A DNA stretch of 64,000 nucleotides from CALANV01 sp036381615 (GTDB lineage: Bacteria > Pseudomonadota > Alphaproteobacteria > CACIAM-22H2), in contig DASVCL010000079.1 of NCBI GenBank assembly GCA_036381615.1, positions 1 through 64,000 on the forward strand. Direction: 5' to 3'. Below are positions 8,247-18,182 of the stretch, piece by piece. Under the pieces are notes generated by a model that worked only from the letters and a program-made list of their open reading frames with translations, searched no databases and was not told the DNA's origin. Position numbers and translations under genes: made by a program. Position 1 is the first letter of the stretch, and every line of letters begins with the position of its first letter.

Positions 8247-11126
8247 ATGACGGCGCAGCTTGAACGCACGCAGTTCCTCTACGGTGGCAACAGCACCTTC
8301 GTCGAGGAGCTGTATGCCAAGTACGTTGCCAACCCCAATAGCGTCGACGCCTCCTGGCGCCAGTTCTTCGACGCGCTAGGCGATGACTTCGCCACGCCGC
8401 AGCAGGCCATCAGCCGTCCTTCCTGGGCGCCGCCGGTTTCTCTGGTGCCGCTGGAGGACGAGGGCCTGCTCGGGCCGACCGGCAAGGCGGCCAAGGCCGC
8501 CGAGCGGGCCACCAAGGCCGGCGCTTCCGCCGCCGATGCCCGCGCCGCGGCGCTGGACACCATCCGCGCGGCGATGCTGATCCGCAATTACCGCATCCGC
8601 GGCCATCTGAAGGCACAGCTCGATCCGCTCGGCATCCAGGCGCCGGGCGAGCATCCCGAGCTGGAGCCGTCCTCCTACGGCTTCACCGAAGCCGACATGG
8701 ACCGGCCGATCTTCATCGACAACATGCTGGGCCTGGAGAGCGCGACGCTCCGCGAAATCCTGCAGATCCTGCGCCGCACCTATTGCTCGACCATCGGCGT
8801 CGAGTTCATGCACATCTACCATCCGGAGCAGAAGGCCTGGATCCAGGAGCGCATCGAAGGGCGCGACAAGGAAGTCCAGTTCACCCAGGAAGGCAAGAAG
8901 GCGATCCTCAACAAGCTGGTCGAGGGCGAGATCTTCGAGCGCTTCTGCCATACCAAATTCACCGGCACCAAGCGCTTCGGCCTGGAAGGCGGCGAGGCGC
9001 TGATCCCGGCGATGGAAGCCATCATCAAGCGCGGCGGCCAGCTCGGCGTGAAGGAAATCGTGCTCGGCATGCCGCATCGCGGCCGCCTCAACGTGCTGGC
9101 CAACGTGATGTCCAAGCCGTATCGCGCGATCTTCTCCGAATTCAAGGGCATGGCCTATCACCCGGACGACTTCCAGGGCTCGGGCGACGTCAAATACCAT
9201 CTCGGCGTCTCGGCCGACCGTGAATTCGACGGCAACAAGGTGCACCTGTCGCTGGCGGCCAACCCGTCGCATCTGGAGATCGTCAATCCGGTCTGCCTCG
9301 GCAAGGCGCGCGCCAAGCAGACGCAATACGGCGATACCGAACGCAGCGAGGTGCTGACCGTGCTGCTGCACGGCGATGCCGCCTTCGCCGGCCAGGGCGT
9401 GGTGGCGGAATGCTTCGCGCTGTCGGAGCTGCGTGGCTATCGCACCGGCGGCACCATCCACATCATCGTCAACAACCAGATCGGCTTCACGACCAATCCG
9501 TCCTACTCGCGTTCCTCGCCGTATCCGTCCGATCCGGCCAAGGTGGTGCAGGCGCCGATCTTCCACGCCAATGGCGACGATCCGGAAGCGGTGACCCATG
9601 TGGCCAAGATCGCCACCGAGTTCCGCCAGAAGTTCAAGAAGGACGTGGTCATCGACCTGTTCTGCTATCGCCGCCACGGCCATAACGAGACCGACGATCC
9701 TTCCTTCACCCAGCCGATCATGTATCGCAAGATCGCGACGCATCCGACGACGCGCCAGATCTATGCCAAGCGGCTGATCGAGGAAGGCACCATCACCGAG
9801 GCGGATGCCGAGGCGATGGTGACGCAGTATCAGAACCGCCTCGAGGAGGAACTCGAAGCCTCGAAGTCGTTCAAGCCGAACAAGGCCGACTGGCTGGAAG
9901 GCAAGTGGTCGGGCCTCGAGATCGCATCCGGCGAGGATCGCCGCGGCACCACGGCGGTCGAGCTCGACACGCTGAAGAAGATCGGGCAGGCGATCACGAC
10001 CGTTCCCGAAGGCTTCAACATCCACAAGACGCTGGCGCGCAATCTGCAGAACCGGCGCAAGATGATCGAGTCCGGCGAGGGCATCGACTGGGCGACGGCG
10101 GAAGCTCTGGCCTTCGGATCGCTGCAGCTCGAAGGCTTCCCGGTCCGCCTGTCGGGCCAGGATTCCGGCCGCGGCACCTTCAGCCAGCGCCACAGCGTCT
10201 GGCACGACCAGCAGACCGAAGAGCGCTATGTGCCGCTCAACCACCTCGGCGAGGGCGCCGCCAGCTACGAGGTGATCGACAGCCTGCTGTCCGAAGCCGC
10301 CGTGCTCGGCTACGAATACGGCTACAGCCTGGCCGAGCCGAACGCCCTGGTGATGTGGGAGGCGCAGTTCGGCGACTTCGCCAACGGCGCCCAGGTCATC
10401 ATGGACCAGTTCATCTCGTCCGGCGAAGCCAAGTGGATGCGCATGTCGGGCCTCGTCATGCTGCTGCCGCACGGCTACGAGGGGCAGGGGCCCGAGCACT
10501 CCTCGGCGCGGCTCGAGCGCTTCCTGCAGCTCTCCGCCGAGGACAACTGGCAGGTCTGCAACCTGACCACGCCCGCGAACTACTTCCACGCGCTGCGCCG
10601 TCAGGTCCGCCGGCCGTTCCGCAAGCCGCTCGTGATCATGACGCCGAAGTCGCTGCTGCGGCACAAGCTCGCGGTCTCGACGCTCGCGGACATGGGGCCG
10701 GACACGACCTTTCATCGCGTGCTGCCCGAGACCGGGCAGGTGGCGGCGGATGCCAAGATCCGGCGCGTCGTGCTGTGCACGGGCAAGGTCTATTACGACC
10801 TGCTCGAGGAGCGTGAGAAGCGCGGCATCAAGGACATCGCCCTCATTCGCATCGAGCAGCTCTATCCGTTCCCCAAGCGGTCCGTCGAAAAGGAGCTCGC
10901 GCGCTACAAGAAGGCCGAGGTCGTGTGGTGCCAGGAGGAGCCCAAGAACATGGGCGCCTGGTTCTTCGTCGAACCCCGCATCGAGGAGGCCCTGGACGCC
11001 GCGAAGGTGGCGGCCAGGCGCCCGCGCTATGTCGGCCGGCCCGAGGCGGCCGCGCCGGCGACCGGCCTCTACAAGCGCCACCTGCAGGAACAGGCGAAGC
11101 TCGTCGACGAGGCGCTGACCATCTGA
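8247..11126 (+). CDS. sucA: 2-oxoglutarate dehydrogenase E1 component
   Basis: A 959-residue thiamine-diphosphate enzyme, typical length. The N-terminus carries the short peptide that docks E1 (FLYGGNSTFVEELYAKYVANPNSVDASWRQFF). The ThDP/Mg region is GMPHRGRLNVLANV, GDAAFAGQGVVAE and NNQIGFTTNP, and the transketolase C-half has EGQGPEHSSARLERFLQL and PKSLLRHKLA. It decarboxylates 2-oxoglutarate and passes succinyl groups to SucB. The start ATG has no strong ribosome site. His codons are mixed with CAT in the majority up to about 9.76 kb (10 CAT, 7 CAC) and nearly all CAC afterwards (9 of 10), suggesting that the 3' third has a different history. Confidence 0.97.
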   Translation: MTAQLERTQFLYGGNSTFVEELYAKYVANPNSVDASWRQFFDALGDDFATPQQAISRPSWAPPVSLVPLEDEGLLGPTGKAAKAAERATKAGASAADARAAALDTIRAAMLIRNYRIRGHLKAQLDPLGIQAPGEHPELEPSSYGFTEADMDRPIFIDNMLGLESATLREILQILRRTYCSTIGVEFMHIYHPEQKAWIQERIEGRDKEVQFTQEGKKAILNKLVEGEIFERFCHTKFTGTKRFGLEGGEALIPAMEAIIKRGGQLGVKEIVLGMPHRGRLNVLANVMSKPYRAIFSEFKGMAYHPDDFQGSGDVKYHLGVSADREFDGNKVHLSLAANPSHLEIVNPVCLGKARAKQTQYGDTERSEVLTVLLHGDAAFAGQGVVAECFALSELRGYRTGGTIHIIVNNQIGFTTNPSYSRSSPYPSDPAKVVQAPIFHANGDDPEAVTHVAKIATEFRQKFKKDVVIDLFCYRRHGHNETDDPSFTQPIMYRKIATHPTTRQIYAKRLIEEGTITEADAEAMVTQYQNRLEEELEASKSFKPNKADWLEGKWSGLEIASGEDRRGTTAVELDTLKKIGQAITTVPEGFNIHKTLARNLQNRRKMIESGEGIDWATAEALAFGSLQLEGFPVRLSGQDSGRGTFSQRHSVWHDQQTEERYVPLNHLGEGAASYEVIDSLLSEAAVLGYEYGYSLAEPNALVMWEAQFGDFANGAQVIMDQFISSGEAKWMRMSGLVMLLPHGYEGQGPEHSSARLERFLQLSAEDNWQVCNLTTPANYFHALRRQVRRPFRKPLVIMTPKSLLRHKLAVSTLADMGPDTTFHRVLPETGQVAADAKIRRVVLCTGKVYYDLLEEREKRGIKDIALIRIEQLYPFPKRSVEKELARYKKAEVVWCQEEPKNMGAWFFVEPRIEEALDAAKVAARRPRYVGRPEAAAPATGLYKRHLQEQAKLVDEALTI

Positions 11127-11172
11127 TCCAACCCAACCGTTCAAAGACAAGAGTCGAAGAGGCGACAGACCA

Positions 11173-12411
11173 ATGGCCGTGGAAATCCGGGTGCCCGCGC
11201 TGGGCGAATCCGTCACCGAGGCGACGGTGGCGAAGTGGTTCCGCAAGGTCGGTGACGCCGTTGCCGCCGACGAGCCGCTGGTCGAGCTCGAGACCGACAA
11301 GGTGACCGTCGAGGTCAACGCCCCGGCGGCCGGCACGCTCACCGAGATCAAGGCCGATACCGGCGCGACCGTGGAGGTCGGCGCGCTGCTCGGCAGCCTC
11401 GCGGAGGGCGCGGCGCCGGCCAAGAAGATCACGCAGACCGGCACGATGGCCGGCGGCGCGAAGCCGGCACTGGCCGCACCCGCGCCGGCCGCACCCGCAC
11501 CGCAGGCCGCAGCACCCGCGAAGCAGCCGGGACCGGCCGCGCGCAAGGCGCTCGCCGAATCCGGCCTCGAGCCCAGCGCCGTGCCCGGCACCGGCAAGGA
11601 CGGCCGCATCACCAAGGCCGACGTGGCGACGGCGCTGCAGGGCCGCCAGCCGCAACCCGCGCCGCAGCCGGCTCCCCAGCCGGCCGTGGCGCGCGCGCCG
11701 CGCGAGCTGGGGCCGCGCGAGGAGCGCGTGCGCATGACGCGGCTGCGCAAGCGCATCGCCGAGCGCCTCAAGGAGGCGCAGAACACCGCCGCCATGCTCA
11801 CGACCTTCAACGAGGCGGACATGAGCGCGGTGATGGCGCTGCGCGACCGCTACAAGGACACGTTCGAGAAGAAGCACGGCGTGAAGCTCGGCTTCATGTC
11901 CTTCTTCGTGAAGGCGTGCATCGTGGCGCTCAAGGAGTTGCCGGCCGTCAACGCCGAGATCGACGGCGACGACATCATCTACAAGAACCACTACGACATC
12001 GGCGTGGCGGTGTCGGCGCCGCAGGGGCTCGTCGTGCCGGTGGTGCGCGACGCCGATCAGATGAGCTTCGCCGAGATCGAGAAGGCGATCGCCGAACTCG
12101 GCCGCAAGGCACGCGACGGCAAGCTCACGATCGAGGAGCTGTCGGGCGGCACCTTCACCATTTCCAACGGCGGCATCTTCGGCTCGCTGATGTCGACGCC
12201 GATTCTCAATCCGCCGCAGTCGGGCATCCTCGGCATGCACAAGATCCAGCCCCGCCCGGTCGCGGTCGGCGACAGGATCGAGGTGCGGCCGATGATGTAT
12301 CTCGCCCTCAGCTACGACCACCGCATCATCGACGGTCGCGAGGCGGTGACGTTCCTCGTTCGCGTCAAGGAATGCATCGAGGATCCGCAGCGCCTGATCC
12401 TCGACATGTGA
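11173..12411 (+). CDS. sucB: Dihydrolipoyllysine-residue succinyltransferase (E2)
   Basis: A 412-residue E2. The lipoyl domain (residues 1-75) has the lysine in ETDKVTVEV. It is followed by an Ala/Pro linker, a peripheral subunit-binding domain (ARKALAESGLEPSAVPGTGKDGRITKADV, about residues 118-147), a second Pro/Gln/Ala linker, and the catalytic domain ending in SYDHRIIDGREAV with the active-site His and Asp. It transfers the succinyl group from lipoyl to CoA. It lies 46 bases after sucA and ends the suc operon. All His codons are CAC. Confidence 0.97.
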   Translation: MAVEIRVPALGESVTEATVAKWFRKVGDAVAADEPLVELETDKVTVEVNAPAAGTLTEIKADTGATVEVGALLGSLAEGAAPAKKITQTGTMAGGAKPALAAPAPAAPAPQAAAPAKQPGPAARKALAESGLEPSAVPGTGKDGRITKADVATALQGRQPQPAPQPAPQPAVARAPRELGPREERVRMTRLRKRIAERLKEAQNTAAMLTTFNEADMSAVMALRDRYKDTFEKKHGVKLGFMSFFVKACIVALKELPAVNAEIDGDDIIYKNHYDIGVAVSAPQGLVVPVVRDADQMSFAEIEKAIAELGRKARDGKLTIEELSGGTFTISNGGIFGSLMSTPILNPPQSGILGMHKIQPRPVAVGDRIEVRPMMYLALSYDHRIIDGREAVTFLVRVKECIEDPQRLILDM

Positions 12412-12443
12412 CCTCGACCGCCGTCCTGCCGGCGGCATCCGAA

Positions 12444-12510
12444 CCGCAAGGAACACCAGGGGGACAGTACCCGGCGCGCGCCGGGAACGCCGCCTTGGTG
12501 TTCTTCGCGG
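12444..12510. repeat. Nested inverted repeat in the sucB/lyase gap
   Basis: Outer arms at 12444-12458 and 12496-12510 (15 bases each, two mismatches, cores GGAACACCA / TGGTGTTCTT) enclose a perfect 16-bp palindrome, CCCGGCGCGCGCCGGG, at 12470-12485. It lies between two convergent genes, so it could form a strong RNA or DNA hairpin that ends transcription from both sides, although there is no T-run. A small repeated element is the alternative. Confidence 0.55.
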
Positions 12511-12544
12511 TCCTCGTAGTTCCTTCTTCGGCCAGGCACGCGAT

Positions 12545-13468
12545 TCACGTGGGCCGGGTTCCGTCCGCCGCCGCCAGCGCCTCGGCCCGGGCGACCAGGC
12601 GCTTCGCATTGAGATATGTGGGTACCTCGACCAGGCTTCCGTCGACCTCGACGCGGTCCAGCCCGCGCGCGCGGGCGTCCTCGAACGCGTCGATGATGCG
12701 CCGGGCCTGCGCCACCTCGTCGGGCGCGGGCGTCAGCACGCGATTGATGATGCCGGCATGCGCCGGCGCCACGCAGCTCTTCGACCGATAGCCGAGCCGG
12801 CGCGCCTGACGCGTCTCGGCCTCGACGCCCTCCGCATCGGCGAACGTATAGGGGCAGTCCACCGCGACCACGCCGGCGGCCACGCACTCGACCAGGAAGC
12901 GCGCCCGGACATAGGCGAGCTCCATCCCGTCGCGCCCGCGCTCCGCGCCCAGATCGGCAGCCATGTCCTCCGACGCGACGAGACAGGCCTTCACGCGCGG
13001 GCTCGCGCGGGCGATCGCGCCGGTCTGGATCAGGCCGCGCGCAAGCTCGATGTTCGGCAGAATCTCCGTCGTGCCCGGCGCGATGCCGAGCCGCTCTTCC
13101 TGCTCGGCGATGGCGCGGTCGAGGGCGGCGATTTGCGCCGGCTCGGCGACCTTGGGCAGGGCCACGACGTCGGGCCGGCCGCGCATCACGGCGGCGAGAT
13201 CCGCCTCGCCGCCCCGGCCGAACGGATTGATGCGCACGGCAGCGACGGCGCCCGCCGCCCGCCACGCCGCCAGCACCGACGGCGCCAGCGCCCGGGCCTC
13301 GGGCAGGCGCTGCGGCGGGGTGAAGTCCTCCAGCTCCTGGATCAGCACGTCGGCGCCGCTCGCCGGCCCGTTGCGAAGGGCCTCGGCATCGGCGCCCGGC
13401 AGGAACAGGTAGGAGCGGCGGAGCGAAACGGCGCGCTTCGGGCCGGCCGCGGTCTGTTCGCCTGTCAT
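12545..13468 (-). CDS. HpcH/HpaI aldolase / CitE-like lyase family protein
   Basis: A 307-residue TIM-barrel protein of the citrate lyase beta/malyl-CoA lyase superfamily. Markers are RRSYLFLPGADAEAL at the start, DVLIQELEDFTPP, RINPFGRGG, ILPNIELARGL (the conserved Glu) and CLVASEDMAADLGAERGRDG. Members cleave or form 3-hydroxyacyl-CoA or hydroxy-acid bonds; the substrate here is not predictable. The ATG at 13468 has a GGGGG ribosome site; the longer frame to 13636 overlaps the lpd leader and is unlikely. It is inverted between sucB and lpd, genes that are often neighbours. Confidence 0.85.
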   Translation of the reverse strand: MTGEQTAAGPKRAVSLRRSYLFLPGADAEALRNGPASGADVLIQELEDFTPPQRLPEARALAPSVLAAWRAAGAVAAVRINPFGRGGEADLAAVMRGRPDVVALPKVAEPAQIAALDRAIAEQEERLGIAPGTTEILPNIELARGLIQTGAIARASPRVKACLVASEDMAADLGAERGRDGMELAYVRARFLVECVAAGVVAVDCPYTFADAEGVEAETRQARRLGYRSKSCVAPAHAGIINRVLTPAPDEVAQARRIIDAFEDARARGLDRVEVDGSLVEVPTYLNAKRLVARAEALAAADGTRPT

Positions 13469-13625
13469 CGGACCCCCATGATCGCCTGGAACGGGACGCG
13501 ATTCTCGACGGCGCGGCGGGCCAAGTAAACGGCCCCGCAACCCAGCCATGCAGGCGCGGACAGCCCCTTGTCGCGGGACGGGGATTGCGGCAAGGTCCGG
13601 CGCGTTTTCAGCGGAAGGGATAAGT

Positions 13626-15035
<1,410 letters not shown>

Positions 15036-15167
15036 GCGTCCGCCCGCGGGGCGATTCGCCAGTCGCGGAACCGGGGATGAGGAAAGCCGTGGGGCCGACT
15101 CGCGCCGGGTGAAGAAAAGTGGATTGACGCGTCCGGCGGTTCTTCGTTCAATCGGGGCCGGCGAAAT

Positions 15168-15208
15168 GCGCCCGCCGGGTCGAAAAGACCCGGCGGGCGC
15201 TTTCGTTT
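15168..15208 (+). terminator. Rho-independent terminator after lpd
   Basis: A 14-bp perfect stem (15168-15181 with 15187-15200, core CGCCCGCCGGGTC) closed by a GAAAA loop, followed by TTTCGTTT. It lies about 130 bases after the lpd stop. Confidence 0.85.
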
Positions 15209-15238
15209 GGACCGGCGCCGGCCGTCCGGTCGGCCTGC

Positions 15239-15317
15239 TGTCCCGGTGTCCCACCGTCCCGTTGTCCCACCGTCCCGTTGTCCCACGATCCTGTCGTCCC
15301 GACGTCCGCTGTCCCAC
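15239..15317. repeat. Octamer minisatellite, array A (about 10 units)
   Basis: Eight-base units of pattern YGTCCCRN run head to tail: TGTCCCGG, TGTCCCAC, CGTCCCGT, TGTCCCAC, CGTCCCGT, TGTCCCAC, then three degenerate units and a last TGTCCCAC. There is no credible gene in 15036-15587; this array, array B and the terminator are what the gap holds. Confidence 0.85.
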
Positions 15318-15426
15318 GGGCCGCCGGCAGCCTGACGACGGCGGCGCGGGTGCGGCGAAACGGCGGAACGCATTGAGATGCCAGGCGGAATCGGCCCGGG
15401 CTCGGCGCCGGTTCCGCCGTCGCCGG

Positions 15427-15482
15427 TGTCCCACCATGCCATTGTCCCACTGTCCCATCGTCCCGGTGTCCCGCCGTCCCGG
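15427..15482. repeat. Octamer minisatellite, array B (7 units)
   Basis: The same YGTCCCRN octamer returns in phase for seven units (TGTCCCAC, CATGCCAT, TGTCCCAC, TGTCCCAT, CGTCCCGG, TGTCCCGC, CGTCCCGG). The 109 bases between the arrays show no unit, so this is a second patch or the remains of one longer array. Confidence 0.8.
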
Positions 15483-15587
15483 GACGTGACGCAGGGTGGC
15501 GCCGGCGCGGGATCGGGCCGCCGCATCGACGTCCCGACCCCGGCCGGGTGTTTGCCGTTACGGCCAGGGGCCGGCGGGACGGCCCGC

Positions 15588-16244
15588 TCAGGGCGCCTTT
15601 TCCTGCTCGACGATTCCCTGCGCCGCCATCATCCGCATGACCGCCGGGCGGACCTTCACGAGGTCGGTGCAGCGCTTGATGTTCGCATAGCGGTAGGCAG
15701 GCTTCTCAAGCCAGCGGCTCCAGCGGGCGACCATGTGCAGGAACAGATCGGCGGCGCTGAACGTGGGCCCGAGCAGATACGGGCCGCCCGCACCGAGGTG
15801 CGCGTCGATATGGGCGAACATGAAGCCGAGCTGCCGCTCGGCGGCGGCCTTGAGCTCGGCGCGTCGCGCGGCGTCGTCGAATTGCTTCTCGGGATAGAAA
15901 TATTCGAGGAACGTCGCCTGCACCGTGTTGGAGAGATAGAGCAGCCATTCGTAGAGGTGGCCGCGACCGGGCGTGCCGGGCGCCGGCGCCAGACCCGCCG
16001 CCGGATGCCGGTCGGCGAGATGAAGGATGATCGCCGCCGCCTCCGTGAACACGTCGGCGCCGGCGACGAGCACGGGGACGCGGCCCTTGGGGTTCACCTC
16101 GAGAAAGGCGGGTGCGCGCTGTTCGCCGCGTTCGAGATCGACGCGGATCAGCTCGTAGGGGGCGCCGATCTCTTCGAGCGCCGCGTGCGGCGCCATCGCC
16201 GCCGATCCTGGGAAGAAGAACAGCTTGTACATCTGCGTGTTCAT
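15588..16244 (-). CDS. Glutathione S-transferase family protein
   Basis: A 218-residue GST. The thioredoxin-like N-domain reads MYKLFFFPGSAAMAPHAALEEIGAPYELIRVDL, with NPKGRVPVLV (cis-Pro) and FTEAAAIILHLADRHP (gamma-glutamyl contact). The C-domain is helical with GPTFSAADLFLHMV. It may conjugate or reduce with glutathione in the cytoplasm; the substrate is unknown. The ATG at 16244 overlaps the TGA of the upstream exoD gene (ATGA), supporting this start and translational coupling. MYKL at 16232 is an alternative start. Confidence 0.92.
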   Translation of the reverse strand: MNTQMYKLFFFPGSAAMAPHAALEEIGAPYELIRVDLERGEQRAPAFLEVNPKGRVPVLVAGADVFTEAAAIILHLADRHPAAGLAPAPGTPGRGHLYEWLLYLSNTVQATFLEYFYPEKQFDDAARRAELKAAAERQLGFMFAHIDAHLGAGGPYLLGPTFSAADLFLHMVARWSRWLEKPAYRYANIKRCTDLVKVRPAVMRMMAAQGIVEQEKAP

Positions 16245-16870
16245 AAGCCGACGAGGTTGCGGATCGTAAGCCATACGGCCGCGATCGCGCCGACGATTAC
16301 GCCGGCCGCGATCGCCAACGCAATGACGCCGATGACGAGGCCGGCGACGATGAAGACGCCGTCATATGCGATCAGGCCGAGCGCGATAACCGCCATGGCG
16401 ACGGCCGGCGGCTGATTGGCGAACGGGATCGGCAGCGCCACCAGGATCGCGAGAACGGCGAACACGACGCCGAGCAGCCGCTCGGCGAGGGGGGCCGCCA
16501 TGAACTCGAATCGTGGCCGCAGCATCCGCTCGATCTTCACCAGATACGGCACCGACTTCGCGGTCATGGCCCGGAAGTCTTCCATGCCGATCGTGCGCGA
16601 GCGCAGCCATGCCGGCAGCCACGGGCGATGCCGGCCCATGATCATCTGCATCGCGACGATCACCTGCGGGACGCCGAAGACCGTCGACAGGCCCGGGATC
16701 GTGCCGAGGCCGACCGCATTGGGCAGCGACAGGATCAGCATCAGGACACCGAAGGCGCGATCGCCGAGCAGGGCCAGAAGATCGTCGAGCGATACGCGCA
16801 ACTTCGGCTCGCAGGCGAGCTTGGTGATGATCTCCGAGACGCGGCGACGCTCTTCGTGCGGGTTGGCCAT
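16241..16870 (-). CDS. exoD: ExoD-family membrane protein
   Basis: A 209-residue integral membrane protein matching ExoD: an N-terminal helix (VSEIITKLACEPKLRVSLDDLLALLGDRAFGVLMLILSLPNAV) and PGLSTVFGVPQVIVAMQMIMGRHRPWLP, then four hydrophobic stretches to the C-terminus. ExoD was first described in rhizobial exopolysaccharide production and alkaline sensitivity; its biochemical function is unclear. It is the first gene of a two-gene operon with the GST. Confidence 0.9.
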   Translation of the reverse strand: MANPHEERRRVSEIITKLACEPKLRVSLDDLLALLGDRAFGVLMLILSLPNAVGLGTIPGLSTVFGVPQVIVAMQMIMGRHRPWLPAWLRSRTIGMEDFRAMTAKSVPYLVKIERMLRPRFEFMAAPLAERLLGVVFAVLAILVALPIPFANQPPAVAMAVIALGLIAYDGVFIVAGLVIGVIALAIAAGVIVGAIAAVWLTIRNLVGL

Positions 16871-16991
16871 GCGGGTCGGAGATCCGTGGGTTGAGGGGAA
16901 TGTCGGGACGGACGGCTGCGCCGCATCCTAGCGGTGCGGCTTGCGGCAGGTCAAAATACACAAGTCCGGACCATCATCCTCATTCGTCTTC

Positions 16992-18182
16992 ATGAGTCCC
17001 CTCCGACTGATCGTGCTGCTTTGCCTTGCCGAGGTTCTCGGCATGCTGGGGTTCGCCACGTTTCCGGCGCTGCTGCCGACATTCCTTGCCGAATGGGGGC
17101 TCAGCAACACGGCGGCCGGCTGGATCAACGGCATCTATTACGCGGGCTATCTGCTGACCGTTCCGGTGCTGGTGGCGCTTACGGACCGTGTCGATCCCAA
17201 GCGCATCTATCTGTTCGCGACTGCGCTCGCGGGCCTCGGGACGATCGGCTTCGCCTTGTTCGCCGACGGACTTTGGTCGGCCTCGGCATTCCGGGCGCTC
17301 GCCGGGATCGGCCTTGCGGGCACGTACATGCCCGGCCTCAAGGCCCTGACCGACCGGATCGGCGGCGGCCAGCAATCGCGCGCCGTCGCCTTCTACACCG
17401 GCAGCTTCTCGATCGGCTCGAGCCTGTCATTCTTCGCGGCCGGCGAGATCGCGACACGGTTCGGCTGGCAATGGGCGTTTGGCCTCGCCACGCTGGGCCC
17501 GGCGATCGCGTTCCTGCTGATTCTCTGGCTGCTGCCGGCCCATCGCCCGACCGGGAGCGCGCCGCCCGTCCGCCTGCTCGATTTCCGCCCGGTGCTCCGC
17601 AACCGGCCGGTGATGGGTTACGTGCTCGCCTACGCCTGTCATAACTGGGAACTGTTCGGGTTCCGCTCCTGGCTCGTCGCCTTTCTCGCCTTCGCGGCAA
17701 CGCTGCAGGCGCCGGGTACTTCTTCCTGGAGCGCGACCGGACTCGCGGCGTTCGTGAACCTGCTCGGACTCGTCGCCGGCGTTCTCGGCGTCGAGATCGC
17801 GCTTCGCGCCGGCCGGCACCGCTTTCTCGTGTTTGCCATGCTGGTTTCGGCGCTCGTTTCCGCGAGCTTCGGCTTTTCGGCGGGGCTGCCCTATGCCGCG
17901 ATCGTGGCGCTCGTCCTCGTCTACGGCATCACCGTAAGCTGGGACTCGGCGGTCATCACGTCGAGCATCGTGGCGGCGGCGGATCCGCGCTTGCGCGGCG
18001 CGACGATGGCGGTCCAGTCGACGCTCGGCTTCGCCGGCTCCTTCATCGGTCCGCTCGCGTTCGGCGTCGTTCTCGACCTCGCCGGTGGCAACGAGAGCCG
18101 GCTCGCCTGGGGACTCGCCTTCGCGATGCTAGGCGCGGTCGTCGCCCTCGGGCCCGTCGCCGTCCGGCGTCTCAAGGGCTGA
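16992..18182 (+). CDS. MFS transporter
   Basis: About 396 residues with 12 predicted helices. Helices 1-2 read LIVLLCLAEVLGMLGFATFPALLPTFLAEWGLSNTAAGWINGIYYAGYLLTVPVLVALTDRVDPKR, with a weak motif A. The family moves small molecules across the inner membrane; the substrate is not inferable. I use the ATG at 16992. A TTG at 16941 would add 17 non-hydrophobic residues, and neither start has a clear ribosome site. The last 54 bases overlap the 3' end of the converging xerC. Confidence 0.85.
   Translation: MSPLRLIVLLCLAEVLGMLGFATFPALLPTFLAEWGLSNTAAGWINGIYYAGYLLTVPVLVALTDRVDPKRIYLFATALAGLGTIGFALFADGLWSASAFRALAGIGLAGTYMPGLKALTDRIGGGQQSRAVAFYTGSFSIGSSLSFFAAGEIATRFGWQWAFGLATLGPAIAFLLILWLLPAHRPTGSAPPVRLLDFRPVLRNRPVMGYVLAYACHNWELFGFRSWLVAFLAFAATLQAPGTSSWSATGLAAFVNLLGLVAGVLGVEIALRAGRHRFLVFAMLVSALVSASFGFSAGLPYAAIVALVLVYGITVSWDSAVITSSIVAAADPRLRGATMAVQSTLGFAGSFIGPLAFGVVLDLAGGNESRLAWGLAFAMLGAVVALGPVAVRRLKG

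Noticed and set aside
8376..11822. 1148-codon minus-strand open frame opposite sucA and sucB
   Set aside because: It is a high-GC shadow; its sequence (long runs rich in Arg, Ala, Gly, His, Asp) has no domain, and the plus strand encodes clear TCA enzymes.
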